A stretch of 64,000 nt of DNA from Liriodendron chinense (Eukaryota > Streptophyta > Magnoliopsida > Magnoliales > Magnoliaceae). The notes beneath the pieces were generated by a model that was not told the origin of the DNA, made no database searches, and saw only the letters and a list, made by a program, of their open reading frames with translations. Location of the stretch: NCBI GenBank assembly GCA_003013855.2, contig ML058447.1, positions 4,464,001-4,528,000 of the forward strand, read 5' to 3'. Shown here one piece after another: positions 55,113-64,000 of the stretch; position 1 is the stretch's first letter; each line of letters opens with the position of its first letter. The translations under genes and the position numbers were made by a program.

Positions 55113-58100
55113 TATTATCAATAACTAAAGACAATGCATTGGATAAAATAAGGAGATACAAGCCTCTATATAGACATCCCATCTTCCTATGCCATGGTTC
55201 TGCAACGTCTCTAACCTTGTACTCAATTCCCAGTGCACATGTGATGCGGACATCATACCTTTCAAAGTCTATCAACATTGGAAGCAAGCGTTGACCATCT
55301 CGTTGTGGTTCGACGATGCTCGAGGAGTTTTGGTAAGCAACAAGAGGACTAGAGAGGCCTTCGATCGACCGAAGGAAGGCCTAGTCAAGATTACAAAGCA
55401 ATCTGTAATCTTGAACGAGGAGAGCTTCGGTCGACCGAAGGCAGGTCTCGGTCGACCAACGATCGCAGATTTTTGCGGATTTACGCGATTTTTCAATATG
55501 TTTAGGTTTTGAGGGTACTTTTGTCATTTTGTTAATTTGGAATTATTAATAGGGTGGAACCCTAACTCTTTTATTATGCTTTGATTATTGAAATTAAGAG
55601 AAACCACACATGGTGCTTCCGTAGAGAAACTCTACAAGTCTTCTTCTTCTCCTTCTTCTCTTCAGGGTTCATCTTCCCTCTCATCTCTTCTTCTCTCTCT
55701 TCTTCTAAAGGTAATCTCTAACATTTCTTCCAACTTTCTTCCTTCTCCTAAAACCTATTGTGTTGATCTCATCATTCTAGACTTACAATTCTAGATTTCC
55801 TGAGTTCTCATTTCCTTAATCCAGAAAATCCTGATTTCTCTGGATTAGAGAATCCACTTGACTGTTTGGACGAACTCATGTGAGATTGAGAGTTCTATCT
55901 CTCGCAGGATCCAATCCACGTAAGGATTTGAAATACCTACTGTTTGTTTGTGATGGATGGCTTTAATCATTAGATATTTCTCTTGTTTAATTCTTAGTTT
56001 ATAATGCACGCAGTGAATGGTTTATTTTATTGCCTACATAATTCCGCCTATTTTAGTTTCCGTATGCATCTAGGGTTAGATTAGGCCGCCCTACATCAAC
56101 ATGGCAAATCTTGATAATTCCTCTTTCGAGTCTTAACAGATAAGTGATTTATTTATTATAGAAATGGGTGCTGCTGTTGTCATCTAGGCCTTCAAATAAT
56201 CAAAACATCATAGCCATCTGTCACTAGACCATTTTTTTTTGGAAGGACGAATATTATTAAAAAGGCCTAAGAGCCAAAACAAAGACAAAAGACAGCAAAA
56301 CAGAGCACAGGAACAGCAAAACTAAAACACAACACCCCAACCCCCTGGTTAAATCCCACTACTTGATCATAGAGAACACCTTACTAACAATAACAGCTGA
56401 GGAATGGCTGTTGTCCCTGAAACATCTATCATTACTCTCCCCCCAAATGCCCCACATAAGCATATTTATGGGAGAACATATTCAATCAGCGTATTTATAC
56501 TGGTGATAATAAACATAGGTGTTTTGAAGCATTCCATTCTAAGATATGGGTTTTTTCTTATTTTTATTAGCAGTCTTGTATGAATGCAAATTCCTCTGCA
56601 GTTCCTTAACGACATACAGAGTATCGTCGGGGCCTGAATTCCAACAAATTGGGCTGATGGTTCAGCCATCCAGAATGCTGATCTAATGGCCCCAGTCGCT
56701 AGTGCATAAAAAATCAACCTGAATGAACAATCCTAATCTTTCGGTCCATGCATTCAGAAGGATGGGCTCGTTTGGATGCCCGTAAATTTTGTTAGTGGTA
56801 TATGATTTGCAAGTGTAAATGATTTATAGCTTGTCCTGTTTGGCTTTAAGCTGCAATCTGTTTACAGGTAAATAGTTGTTTGTGTTTGTATAGACTATAA
56901 ATTGTTTAGAGGGATTCCATTTGTAGCTAAAAGTTCAAAATTATAGCAGTTAGGTTGTTAATGATTTGCTGGCAGATGAAATCACAGCTTTTCAGAGCAA
57001 TTTCATTTGCAGCTAAAAGCTGTAAATGATTTAATCCAAACACTGTTTGTAAATAATTTACCAGTATTTAATTTTATGGATGCGGAATGTGTCCTATCTC
57101 TGCCAAGATGGACTCAGTCCTAGCAAGGGCTCCATGGGGCCCACCATGATGCATGCGTTTTATCCACGCTGTCCATCCATTTTAACAGATCATTTTAATG
57201 CATGAGCCCAAAAAGTAGGTAGACCCAAGGCTCAAGTACGCCACACTACAGGAAGTGGTGATAATGACACCACCGTTGAAACCTTCCTAGGGCCCACTGT
57301 GATGTTCATTTGCCATCCAACCTGTTCGTAAGGTCACATAGACCTGGATGAAGGGAAAACACATATATCAACTAGATCAAAAGCTTCTGTGGCCCCAAGA
57401 AATTTTCAATGGTAGGCATTCAATCCCCGCTGTTTCCCGTGGTGTGGCCCACTTGAGCCTTGGATCTGCCTCCTTTTTGGGCTCATGCCTTAAAATGATC
57501 TGTTAAAATGTATGGATGGCATGGATAAAACTCATACATCACGGTGGCCCCCACGGAGCCTTACCAGGACAAGTACATCCTGGCAGGGGTAGAGGCAATC
57601 GGCGTCCTTTCATTTACAGCTAGCCCCAATTTACAGGTATCCAAATCACACGCAATGCCAAAAACGTCATATAGATTCAACGACTAGATCTTCTACTCGG
57701 CAGATATTTGGGAAATAGTCTGTCTATGATCAGTCCCATTCGATGGACGGCCTAGATCATCAAAAAGTAGAACTCCAGGACATCTATCCAATAGAACCCA
57801 TCTAAAAATCGTCCGGTCAAGATCGGACGGTAACGAGAAGTGGGCCGCACTCGCATTAACTTTCTTTCTAGTGGAACCCACTCTTATTCTCATTCTCCCA
57901 CAGCGAACTGCCGCTATGGTTCTTTTTCCATCCTTCGGTAAAGAATCTGCTTTCCAGATCAAAACCTAACGGATCTCAGCAAAATACATCCGATTTCAAG
58001 AAGATATATAAAACGAAAGGACAGATCTCGAAACTCAGAAAGAGTATAGATGAAGAGGGATGGAGAGGGGAGCTGCTGACCGTCCATCTCTACGATGGGA

Positions 58101-58129
58101 TTCGTGACCTTGATCTTCTCGAACGCCAT
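44878..58129 (-). CDS. ICDH: Cytosolic NADP-dependent isocitrate dehydrogenase
   Basis: Complete, 15 exons: 58129-58081, 54083-54040, 53924-53815, 53146-53109, 52952-52875, 52796-52743, 47695-47594, 47410-47319, 47216-47113, 46960-46892, 46804-46689, 46541-46507, 45825-45683, 45213-45091, 44962-44878. All junctions are GT-AG and in phase; the CDS is 1242 nt, 413 residues, the usual plant length. Residues 1-16 read MAFEKIKVTNPIVEMD with no transit peptide, so it is cytosolic. The substrate loop SPNGTIRNILNGTVFREPI is near residues 94-112, KKWPLYLSTKNTILKKYDGR near 204-224, the metal-binding RLIDDMVAY near 250 and the NADP-binding AHGTVTRHYR near 308-317; it ends ELKARLSGK. It oxidises isocitrate to 2-oxoglutarate, giving NADPH and carbon for nitrogen assimilation. 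Introns 1 and 6 (4.0 and 5.0 kb) are swollen by transposons, yet the frame is intact. Confidence 0.97.
48081..51378 (+). mobile_element. hAT DNA transposon, 3298 bp, with intact ends
   Basis: The left end CAGTGTTTGCAGTATCG and the reverse-complemented right end CAGTGTTCGCAGTATCG differ at one of 17 positions. Both are flanked by the identical 8-bp ATTGGAAT (48073-48080 and 51379-51386), the hAT target-site hallmark. The subterminal regions are dense in CGATATCG-type words (left) and CGATAC words (right). It carries one long plus-strand ORF (49521-50858) and AT-rich direct repeats before it: a 'TTAATTAATTAAAAAAT' plus 'CTCCCAAATTA(C/T)(C/T)T' block recurs at about 48660, 48990 and 49280. Confidence 0.92.
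49521..50858 (+). CDS. hAT-encoded BED zinc-finger protein, transposase core missing (445 aa)
   Basis: Uninterrupted 446-codon frame, ATG to TGA, inside the hAT. Residues ~20-70 form a BED-type finger: GWKYGRVVPNNRFGAICSFC, then GGVTRLKEHLAGG and KDCPKC. A charged Arg/Glu region follows (~75-145), then a Gly/Ser/Arg-rich linker (poly-Gly encoded by a G-run at 49983). Around residues 220-240 KKVGKFIVKFFIYDQVPANA matches the start of the DUF659 region of plant hAT transposases. The DDE core and the hAT dimerisation region are absent; the ORF passes to a basic segment, LREKQKTQPLTDIEERLLA, that may be the remnant after the deletion. Near residues 305-355 is a 17-residue repeat, three times (GEGSSSSMPQYGYGSQT), then a Tyr/Gln/Gly-rich tail. 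It could bind DNA but not transpose alone. Confidence 0.75.
   Translation: MSEEGGGERRGGRQPDIGWKYGRVVPNNRFGAICSFCGHVSQSGGVTRLKEHLAGGYRNVKDCPKCPRDVREEIREALKKNLKIKDQRATREREIREELGRPPFVDEDVVDLDEDEDPDYRHAVEESIRERWEDDQMRRVEASRPRFEGSTHEHGGGGGSGSGAGGSGARGSTRGGFYGLTRGGSMRIPNTPSEPRMYKGAGGTQKKLKEMFSGGDVRKKVGKFIVKFFIYDQVPANAAGSPRLVINKAYTRKKLREKQKTQPLTDIEERLLAISMRNTYGRGCLRGTRDRARRDSRSTSRSREGSSSSMPQYGYGSQTGEGSSSSMPQYEYGSQTGEGSSTSMPQYGYRPGGYAVSDSSSYGTSFFDYGQEFASAYGQGHGPQYTYGEQYGYSGASFVPIPAPYQSQTVTITQYPRMGVLVQFGEDEYQRYVREYLNWYHSTMT
51490..52200. mobile_element. Fold-back family DNA beside the hAT
   Basis: It contains the family words 'CATCCATCAATTTTTCAAGC', 'TCTCAAGTGGACCACATC', 'CTTCCTAGGACCCACTGTGA' and 'ACATCATGGTGGGCCCACC' in inverted relation. 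The boundaries are unclear, with at least two copies overlapping. Confidence 0.5.
53517..53552. repeat. (TTC)n microsatellite in ICDH intron 3
   Basis: About 11 TTC units followed by T-rich DNA, between exons at 53146 and 53815. On the transcribed strand this is a (GAA)n tract. Confidence 0.9.
55003..55178. repeat. 68-bp direct repeat flanking a (CA)n/(CG) microsatellite
   Basis: 'ACTATTATCA(G/A)TAACTAAAG' through 'AAGCCTCTAT(C/A)TAGA(T/C)ATCCC' occurs at 55003-55070 and 55111-55178 with about five differences. The (CA)n tract with a CGCGCG core lies between, and CACACGCACGCAC precedes the first copy. It lies in ICDH intron 1. Confidence 0.85.
55242..56098 (+). mobile_element. Solo LTR, 857 bp, exact 5-bp target duplication
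   Basis: Starts TGATGCGG, ends CTACATCA (TGATG/CATCA inverted ends), and is flanked by ACATG on both sides (55237-55241 and 56099-56103). It contains repeated TCGGTCGACCGA-type palindromes (about 55355-55460), CT-rich tracts and 'CTCTCGCAGGATCCAATCCA', shared with the LTR at 16163-17396. There is no second LTR or internal coding region, so it is the product of LTR-LTR recombination. It lies in ICDH intron 1. Confidence 0.9.
56230..56470 (-). mobile_element. LINE 3'-end fragment, minus strand
   Basis: T-run at about 56232-56241 followed by 'GGAAGGACGAATATTATTAA', then A-rich DNA and '...CTCTCCCCCCAAATGCCCCA'. Read on the minus strand this resembles the zinc-binding tail and poly(A) of plant LINEs, as at 32640-33245. 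It is short and non-coding. Confidence 0.5.
56764..57647. mobile_element. Inverted-repeat MITE split by a fold-back element
   Basis: Left end 'GGCTCGTTTGGATGCCCGTA'; the reverse-complemented right end is 'GTGTGATTTGGATACCTGTA', then AAATT in both. Subterminal 'TGTAAATGATTTA(T/A)' words recur. At about 57110-57575 it is interrupted by a fold-back copy. Confidence 0.6.
57110..57575. mobile_element. Fold-back element, best-preserved copy (~465 bp)
   Basis: The left arm ('GGGCCCACCATGATGCATGC', 'CACGCTGTCCATCCATTTTA', 'TTTTAATGCATGAGCCCAAA') pairs with the right arm in reverse ('GGCCACCGTGATGTATGAGT', 'CCATGCCATCCATACATTTT', 'TTTTAAGGCATGAGCCCAAA'). The centre 'GAAACCTTCCTAGGGCCCAC' and 'CTGGATGAAGGGAAAACACA' is shared by the copies at 27800-28150 and 36480-36530. 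Confidence 0.8.
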
Positions 58130-58330
58130 TTCTGTAGCAGGATCGGAGGAACCGGTGAAGGAGCGAAAGGGAGAAATGAAAAAGATACGAATATCGACAG
58201 TAAATGAAAAAGGAGAGTTTTATGCTTTTCTTTACAGCTACATTAGTTTTTTTTTCATCGCGACTTAGGATCCAGCGTTCGTCGCCAATCAATGGGGCCC
58301 ACATTTTGAGTGATCCGATGATCTGAACCA
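58130..58330 (-). promoter_or_regulatory. ICDH leader and proximal promoter region
   Basis: The DNA before the ICDH start codon (58129, context CTACAGAAATGGCG) is CT-rich on the minus strand (CTCCTTTTTCATTTACTG, CCCTTTCGCTCCTTC), as in many plant leaders. No TATA box is obvious. An overlapping minus-strand frame (58035-58331) is incidental. Confidence 0.4.
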
Positions 58331-61300
58331 CCCATGTTGTGAAATCTCTTCTAACTGAGCTAAAATGGAAAGAAAGTTTTAACTAATCGAATTCAACTCA
58401 AAAAATCAAAGGCTATGATCATTGATGTGTTGGTATAGGATAATCGCTTATCCATGGTAGTAACGAAGATATGGACGGTTCAAATGATCGGACCATCTCA
58501 CGATGTGGGTCCAGAAGGTGGAGACACACGGTGGAAGCTGAGTCGCGACAGAGGCAAAATGAACTCTCGTAGTGGGAGAACCGAGAACGTGATTGGTCGG
58601 TGCCGATTGTTTTGACGTTCTGGTGGAAAAGGTTAAAGATAAACCCGCCCGATGGTTGAATTTACTGAGATGCCACTCAGTTGTGGGGTTGGTAAGGGTA
58701 ATAACTGTAATTAGGAGTAGTCAAAGAAGAATTATTTGATACGTGAGTCGCAGCTTTCAACAGTACAAACAGTTTTTAAGTTACCACAAATGGGATCAAT
58801 ATTTAGATGATCTGGACCATTCGTATGTTGTGTCCCACCGTGGATGGAGAAGGCCTAAAAAATCTCACTTATAGAAGAATGTGTTAACCTTTAATTTTAT
58901 GGCCCATATATAGACGGTTAAGAACAGAAATACAACAATTCTTCACGGTAAAGAATTTTAGGAAATGCTACATCGACAGTGAGCCCAACAGACCAATGGT
59001 CTGGATTACCGAACCATGCTCCACTTGTCAATACCGAAAACGCATGTATACAGTTCACTCTAGAACCTAAAATCAGAGCCATCGGATCAAGTTGATATTT
59101 TGGTATATAAAAAACAACGGTGGATCTGTCGTTTGAAATTATCGCTATTGATCCAAGGCGGCTGCGAGTTTCCATAAGATTAGCGAGAACTCGCAGTGTA
59201 TCAAGGTTGAAATATCTCCATGACATCATCATGTGATTTGATGATCATACACGCATGTACATTAACGCCCGTCCTGATGCAAGCACAGGTGCCATTTATC
59301 CAGGGGTGGACCAGCCCAGTAAATGATCTGGCTCAATGTCAAAATAAATGCGTGGCCCACCTGATGAGACGACCTGCATGATTTCGTGCCGGCTATCTAA
59401 TGGCTCTACCTGTTGCACGGCTGGGATTAACCAGCAAGATTGGAAAGTGTAGGCTCAACTTGATGTGGTTGGACATACACGCGCGTGGAATTCGCAAATC
59501 TTCAGTATTTATGTATGAGAAACACTTGCGAGAGCGGGGATTGATTGGGATGCGACAAGCTGCCCCATGGATCCAGCGATGTGGGTGGGTCCCTGATCGT
59601 GGGGCCACCTAGATGCATGCGTTGTACATCTACACCGTACATCCGTTTTTTCATATCTTTGTAGATTATGGGCCCAAAAATGAAGCAGATACAATTCTCA
59701 GGTGGACCACACCACAGGAAACGGTGGTTATTGAACACTCTCCATTAAAAACTTCCTGGGTTTGATCGTAATGTTTATTTTACATCAGGTTGATGATTTC
59801 ACACAGACTTGGATGAACGGAAACACAAATATCAGCTTGATGCAAAAATTTTATGGCCCACAAAAAGTTTTTAATGGTCAATCACCAATTTTTCCTGCAG
59901 TGTGGTCCACCTGAGATTTGGATCTGCTTCTCGTTTGGTCTACCCCATCTATTTTTTTTTCCTCCCAAAATGGACGGCTTAACTTGAGTTTGTACATGCA
60001 ACGTATGCATTTCTTACTGCCTGAGTATCAATTACCATAATCTGCCAGAGTACCACAGTTTTTTGCTTCCATGGTTCCATCCCAAAATTATTTTGACCAG
60101 TAGCTTTTTCGAGGCCTACCTAATCCTTGAAAATGTTCGTCGCAAATATCATGCTGCTGGGAGACGAGAAGATGCGAACGTGTTCCAACCTTTTGTCAAA
60201 GTGCTTTGCTAAGCCTACACGTCAGAACATCCCACGTGCGAAAGAACATCCGAGCCGTCCATCAGGTGGGACCATTATGAAGATAATCTGGATAATGAAT
60301 CAAACCGCTCCATCCATTCAACGTGCATACGTGGTCAACCTGATGATCGGACTTGGTTGATTTCTGGAACAGAAGAACTGCACTGTGGGGCCCATTCAAA
60401 ATGCATGGCTGTGATCGTCAAAATTCACTTGTGAGTTTTGTCCCGTCCCTCATGGTTCGGCAATGTAGACAAGGGGAGTAATTTTATACTCAGGCAGAGT
60501 GTGATGGATCCAACCGTCGAAACTGTGAAGCCGGATATCCACAGGTCGTCATCCAGAAATCAGATTACTGGACGATCCTAACCTTTGATTAATGGACACT
60601 GGTCGGTTGAATTCAGACCATTGGTTAGTTGTCATTTCAACTGTCCATTATATGTCCAACAATCTTCTAAGTAGATAATTACTTCGACGTACCTTTTGGT
60701 TTCTAATCTATCTAAAATGGATGGGCGTCGGCAATTGGACGGTCTAATTTAAATTGCATTCCATGCGTACAATTTCTTGATGCCCGTGTGCCAACCATCA
60801 TACCGCAATGTTAGCCACTCCCATTTTGGGAATGGATACCAAGTCCATCAGTGTTGAGACGGTGCTATCTTCACTCAGCCTACTGCTTGGGGTTTCAGGC
60901 TGCATAGAGTTATATTCGTACATATTACTCAGAAGTTGTAACCTACAAACAACCAATCTGTATTGTCAAATCATGGCCTCCACATGGATGGAGTTATCTT
61001 AACCAGTCATAAAGATTAAGGGCACGTTTGGGAAATCGGATCATAGTACTGAGTAAACTCTATTGGGCCCACCGTGAATGTATGTGGTATATCCATGCCA
61101 TCTGTCTGTTTTTCCAACTCATTTTAGGGGTTGAGCTCAAAATTGAAGCATATCCATAACCGTGGACTGCTTTATGGAAAGCCAAGATTGAAGAAAATCA
61201 AGTTATATGAGGTAGAAAAATGATGTAACACGACATTATAGCTTCCTATGGTTATAACTCTGCAATCAATTATTACAATCATGCATATAATAGACCATTG

Positions 61301-62400
61301 GAAAGCTATCAACAAGTGCTACTACATCTTGGCAAATGCCAAAACTCATTGGCTAACGTAACTGTTTTACAAAATAATTTGTTTTAGGGGTTAAATTTAA
61401 AGTTCTAAGTTGAAGCATACTATTTTCAGTAAGTTTTGATCTTAGGTTTAGAAAGTTCAAATCCATTTTAGTCATCTGAAAGAGTTTGAATCAATTCAAA
61501 TAATTTTTTTTTATTTCTTAGAAAGTTTATTATTCAGAAAGCTTGGTTTTCGAGATGAGTGATGTTCATGATGGGCCAACAGTTACATGGCATGAATGTA
61601 TCAAGCAGATGTCATGTTGGCAGGAAAGATGCACGTGTCATTGCTCGGCAACAACTTGTAGATGAAATTTCACAATAACCTAGCACTGGTAGATAGAATG
61701 TGGTCATGGGTTCAATTGCATGAGTGTATAAATAAATAAAAATAAAAATAAAAAATCCTACACTTGACCAGTACTCCCAAACGTTAATGGGCTGTTTCTG
61801 AAATCCATGCATTCAAATCCCCCTAAAGGAGTTGACGAGTTGAAGCTTTAAGAGGGCAAGAGGACGGCCAAAAGGATGTAGTTAACTAAAAATAGAAAAG
61901 AGGACTTTTTTTTTTAATAAGATAGAAATTCTTTTTCTTCTTTAGAAAGAAAAGACCTACTAGTTTAACAAAAGGTTTGGCCCTTGATAGTGGAATGGCA
62001 GAACAAGACTCATGCAGTCATAAGTGCTTCCAAACCCATTTGTAGCTTGATTTCCAAACAATGGACTCTGGGATTTACCAAATCTAAATCCATGATTAAT
62101 TAAATTCAATCTCATTTCTTTGATTCTAAACAGAGCCTAAAGTTGCTAATCCTAACTTCTTGATGGAGGCTCACTTGCATCCAATCTCCCCTGAGTGTAC
62201 CCAGGGTACATTAGCGGGGCTTTTTTGGATCCTTGCTTCGGTCATACCTGGATTTGCTGATCCAGGCATTTGGGATAATCTTTTCATTCTTTTGGTTGTG
62301 GCCTCAAAGGGATTATGACTAATATGATTAACTCATGTCTACAAATACAGGGATTATTGACAACTTCCCACAAAAAGACAGTTTCTACCCAAAGGGAATG
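58331..62400. other. Intergenic DNA upstream of ICDH
   Basis: It contains a fold-back copy at about 59575-60010 ('TGGGCCCAAAAATGAAGCAG', 'TCTCAGGTGGACCACACCAC' and inverse 'GTGTGGTCCACCTGAGATTT'). A dispersed repeat at about 60550-60800 is loosely related to 21536-21860 ('TTAATGGACACTGG', 'GCCCGTGTGCC'). The remainder is AT-rich. No gene is recognised; ORFs at 59400-59738 fall in the fold-back element. Confidence 0.5.
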
Positions 62401-63470
62401 AAATATTCAGAAGAAACTGAAAAAAGGGAAGTTCTTCAGTACATCGATGAAAGATCACTGCTGGCAGAAAGGTCTGGGCTCTCTTTTATTTCTTTCCAAA
62501 TCTACAGTCTGAACACACCACAAAACCACAAATGCATTCGCCTGCCCCTACTCAGACCTGCCATAGAAATAGAAAAAGAAATTCAATTAGAACTTACCAA
62601 TGTGAAAAGAGGAGGCTGACTCCATCTCCCCTAGTTACCAAAAAAAAAAACTATCTGGAAGTGGCACAATAAAGCCAGCCTTGACACGTTACATCCTCTT
62701 GTGGTCAGTGAATCCGGACCCATCTACCTACTTGGTGAACCCTACTGGGATGGCCCGTGGACCACAATACCAAAAACACAGTGAGCATGCGGTTCTAGCT
62801 GTCTAATGTGTGGCATGAAACTGGATGGGGGAGAACCTCAGCTATATATATTAAAATGAGAAAATTTACTCCTTCGATGGCCAGCATTCTGCACAGATCT
62901 TTCATGGCGGGATATAGTCTGGATTCACTGACCATTCAACCATTTTTTTTTTTAATTAAACCTTTTGAAGCTGAAAAAAAAGAAACAACAAAGAAAAACA
63001 GAATGCAAAGCAGAAAGAAAATGGAAAAAATAAAAATAAAAAATACAGGGGAATAGAACAGCCCTACGGTTGGAAGACCCCACCGAACAATACAAACCCT
63101 CAAGGAATCCAGTCCCTGAGAAACTGAAAAGCATGACTAAAGACTCCAACAGAAGAAACACTCTTATTATAGAAACAACGATATTTTCTTTCTCCCCAAA
63201 TGGCCTATAGGGCTGCTAAAAGAGCAAGCCTCCCATCTCTTTTTACCAAGCTCCCCCACCTACGTGCCAAGACCAAATATGGCCACCAACAGAAGAAGGC
63301 AAAACCCATGAGACTTCTGCCAGGGACAAGAAACTGGCCCTACGATTGTTTCTTTTGACCACATATTTTAGATGCAGAACAAGTCAAGACAGGTTCATTA
63401 TGCAATAATAAAAGCCTCAAATTTCCTAAAAAACAAATCAATAAATTCAAAATACCATTTGAAATCCATT
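62400..63470 (+). repeat. Second copy of the 42340-42950 segment, with an insertion
   Basis: Colinear with 42340-42950 up to about 62940. Homology resumes at about 63385 ('TCAAATTTCCTAAAAAACAA', 'ATCAATAAATTCAAA'). Between lies an A-rich insert (about 62945-63370) whose minus strand resembles a LINE 3' end ('TTTCTCCCCAAATGGCCTAT'). A 94-codon plus-strand frame (62335-62619) crosses the start of the repeat; the other copy does not preserve it, so it is not supported. Confidence 0.6.
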
Positions 63471-64000
63471 GACAACCTGCCAAAATCCATCATCATCACA
63501 TCAAGTAACTGGGGTCAGCCACACAAATCCTATCATGCTATTCTACTCGATCACAGGCCAAACCATAGGTCTTCAATAGGGGTGCCAATGGGGCAGGTTG
63601 GGTTTGGGCTAGGCCAAGCTAGGTAGCTCAACTTGGAAAAATTGGTTAGGCCCGAGCTTGACCTAGACGAAATTGATAAAATCCGCACTTCCTGCTTCAA
63701 TGTTCGTAATCCATCCCTTGATCAAGCAGGCCACACATGCACCAAGAAATAGACAGAAGAATGAAACCAACACATTTGAGATGCATGCGTTGCTTAAATG
63801 AGGATGGGAATGGCATATTGTAGGATATGACACATGTACATATGAAGCTGGGTGGAGCTAAAATAACTTGAGCCCAAGCCCAGCCAGAAAATTGATTGGG
63901 CCATGCATGCCAGGCCCAAGCCCAGCCCCTAGGCCAAGCTAGTAGGTTGTAGACCAGTCCGAAGCCACATCAAGCCGGACAGGTTGCCCAGACCATTCCC
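63471..64000. other. Repeat-like end of the window
   Basis: From about 63578 ('GGGGTGCCAATGGGGCAGGT') to the end there are many GGGC(T/C)(A/G)GGCC and AAGCCCAGCC words in both orientations, as in common plant non-autonomous DNA transposons. Boundaries cannot be set because the window ends. Confidence 0.4.

Noticed and set aside
62335..62619. 94-codon plus-strand ORF near the right end
   Set aside because: Part lies in the repeat shared with 42340-42950, where the frame is not kept, so there is no sign of coding selection.

Overview
This window is nuclear DNA from a flowering plant. Four protein-coding genes are split by GT-AG introns, codon use is plant-like, and the gene families are plant forms: a HUA1-type CCCH zinc-finger protein, a WAC/DDT/WHIM protein, a plastid DUF212 protein, and cytosolic NADP-isocitrate dehydrogenase. 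Introns and intergenic DNA are loaded with plant LINEs, solo LTRs, a hAT element, Harbinger-like MITEs and many copies of a fold-back repeat carrying 'GGGCCCACCATGATG'. From memory that repeat is common in woody, early-diverging angiosperms such as magnoliids; this placement is an inference only.

Layout. 1-3637: repeats (tandem 330-bp duplication, LINE 3' end, decayed hAT relative, ATGG-rich minisatellite), probably a large 5' intron or the upstream side of the HUA1-like gene. 3638-8145 (+): HUA1-like CCCH zinc-finger gene, ten exons and five fingers, 5' end not visible. 10156-20590 (-): WAC/DDT/WHIM gene, ten coding exons, convergent with the first; its first intron is 5.1 kb, has U12-type signals and holds an LTR and LINE remnants. 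24733-24969 (-): one-exon LEA-like gene behind an ACGT/ABRE-rich promoter. 26706-36215 (-): five-exon DUF212 (acid phosphatase/vanadium haloperoxidase-related) gene with a putative plastid transit peptide; its last intron (7.5 kb) holds a satellite-like array of about 62-bp hairpin monomers in a trimeric higher-order pattern. 36216-44877: repeat-rich spacer. 44878-58129 (-): complete 15-exon cytosolic NADP-ICDH gene with no frameshift; intron 6 holds a Harbinger-like element into which a 3.3-kb hAT (8-bp target duplication, 445-codon BED-finger ORF) inserted, and intron 1 holds an 857-bp solo LTR with an exact 5-bp target duplication. 58130-64000: promoter side of ICDH, then repeats, including a segment related to one on the other side of the gene.

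The four large genes are unrelated housekeeping or regulatory loci and form no pathway. The most notable points are the intronic hairpin satellite, the U12-type intron, dated nesting of transposons in ICDH intron 6, and one-base insertions that break exon 1 of the DDT gene and exon 4 of the DUF212 gene. Those insertions are either recent lesions or assembly errors. Exon coordinates come from hand reading of splice sites, frame continuity and remembered family sequences; no alignment was run.
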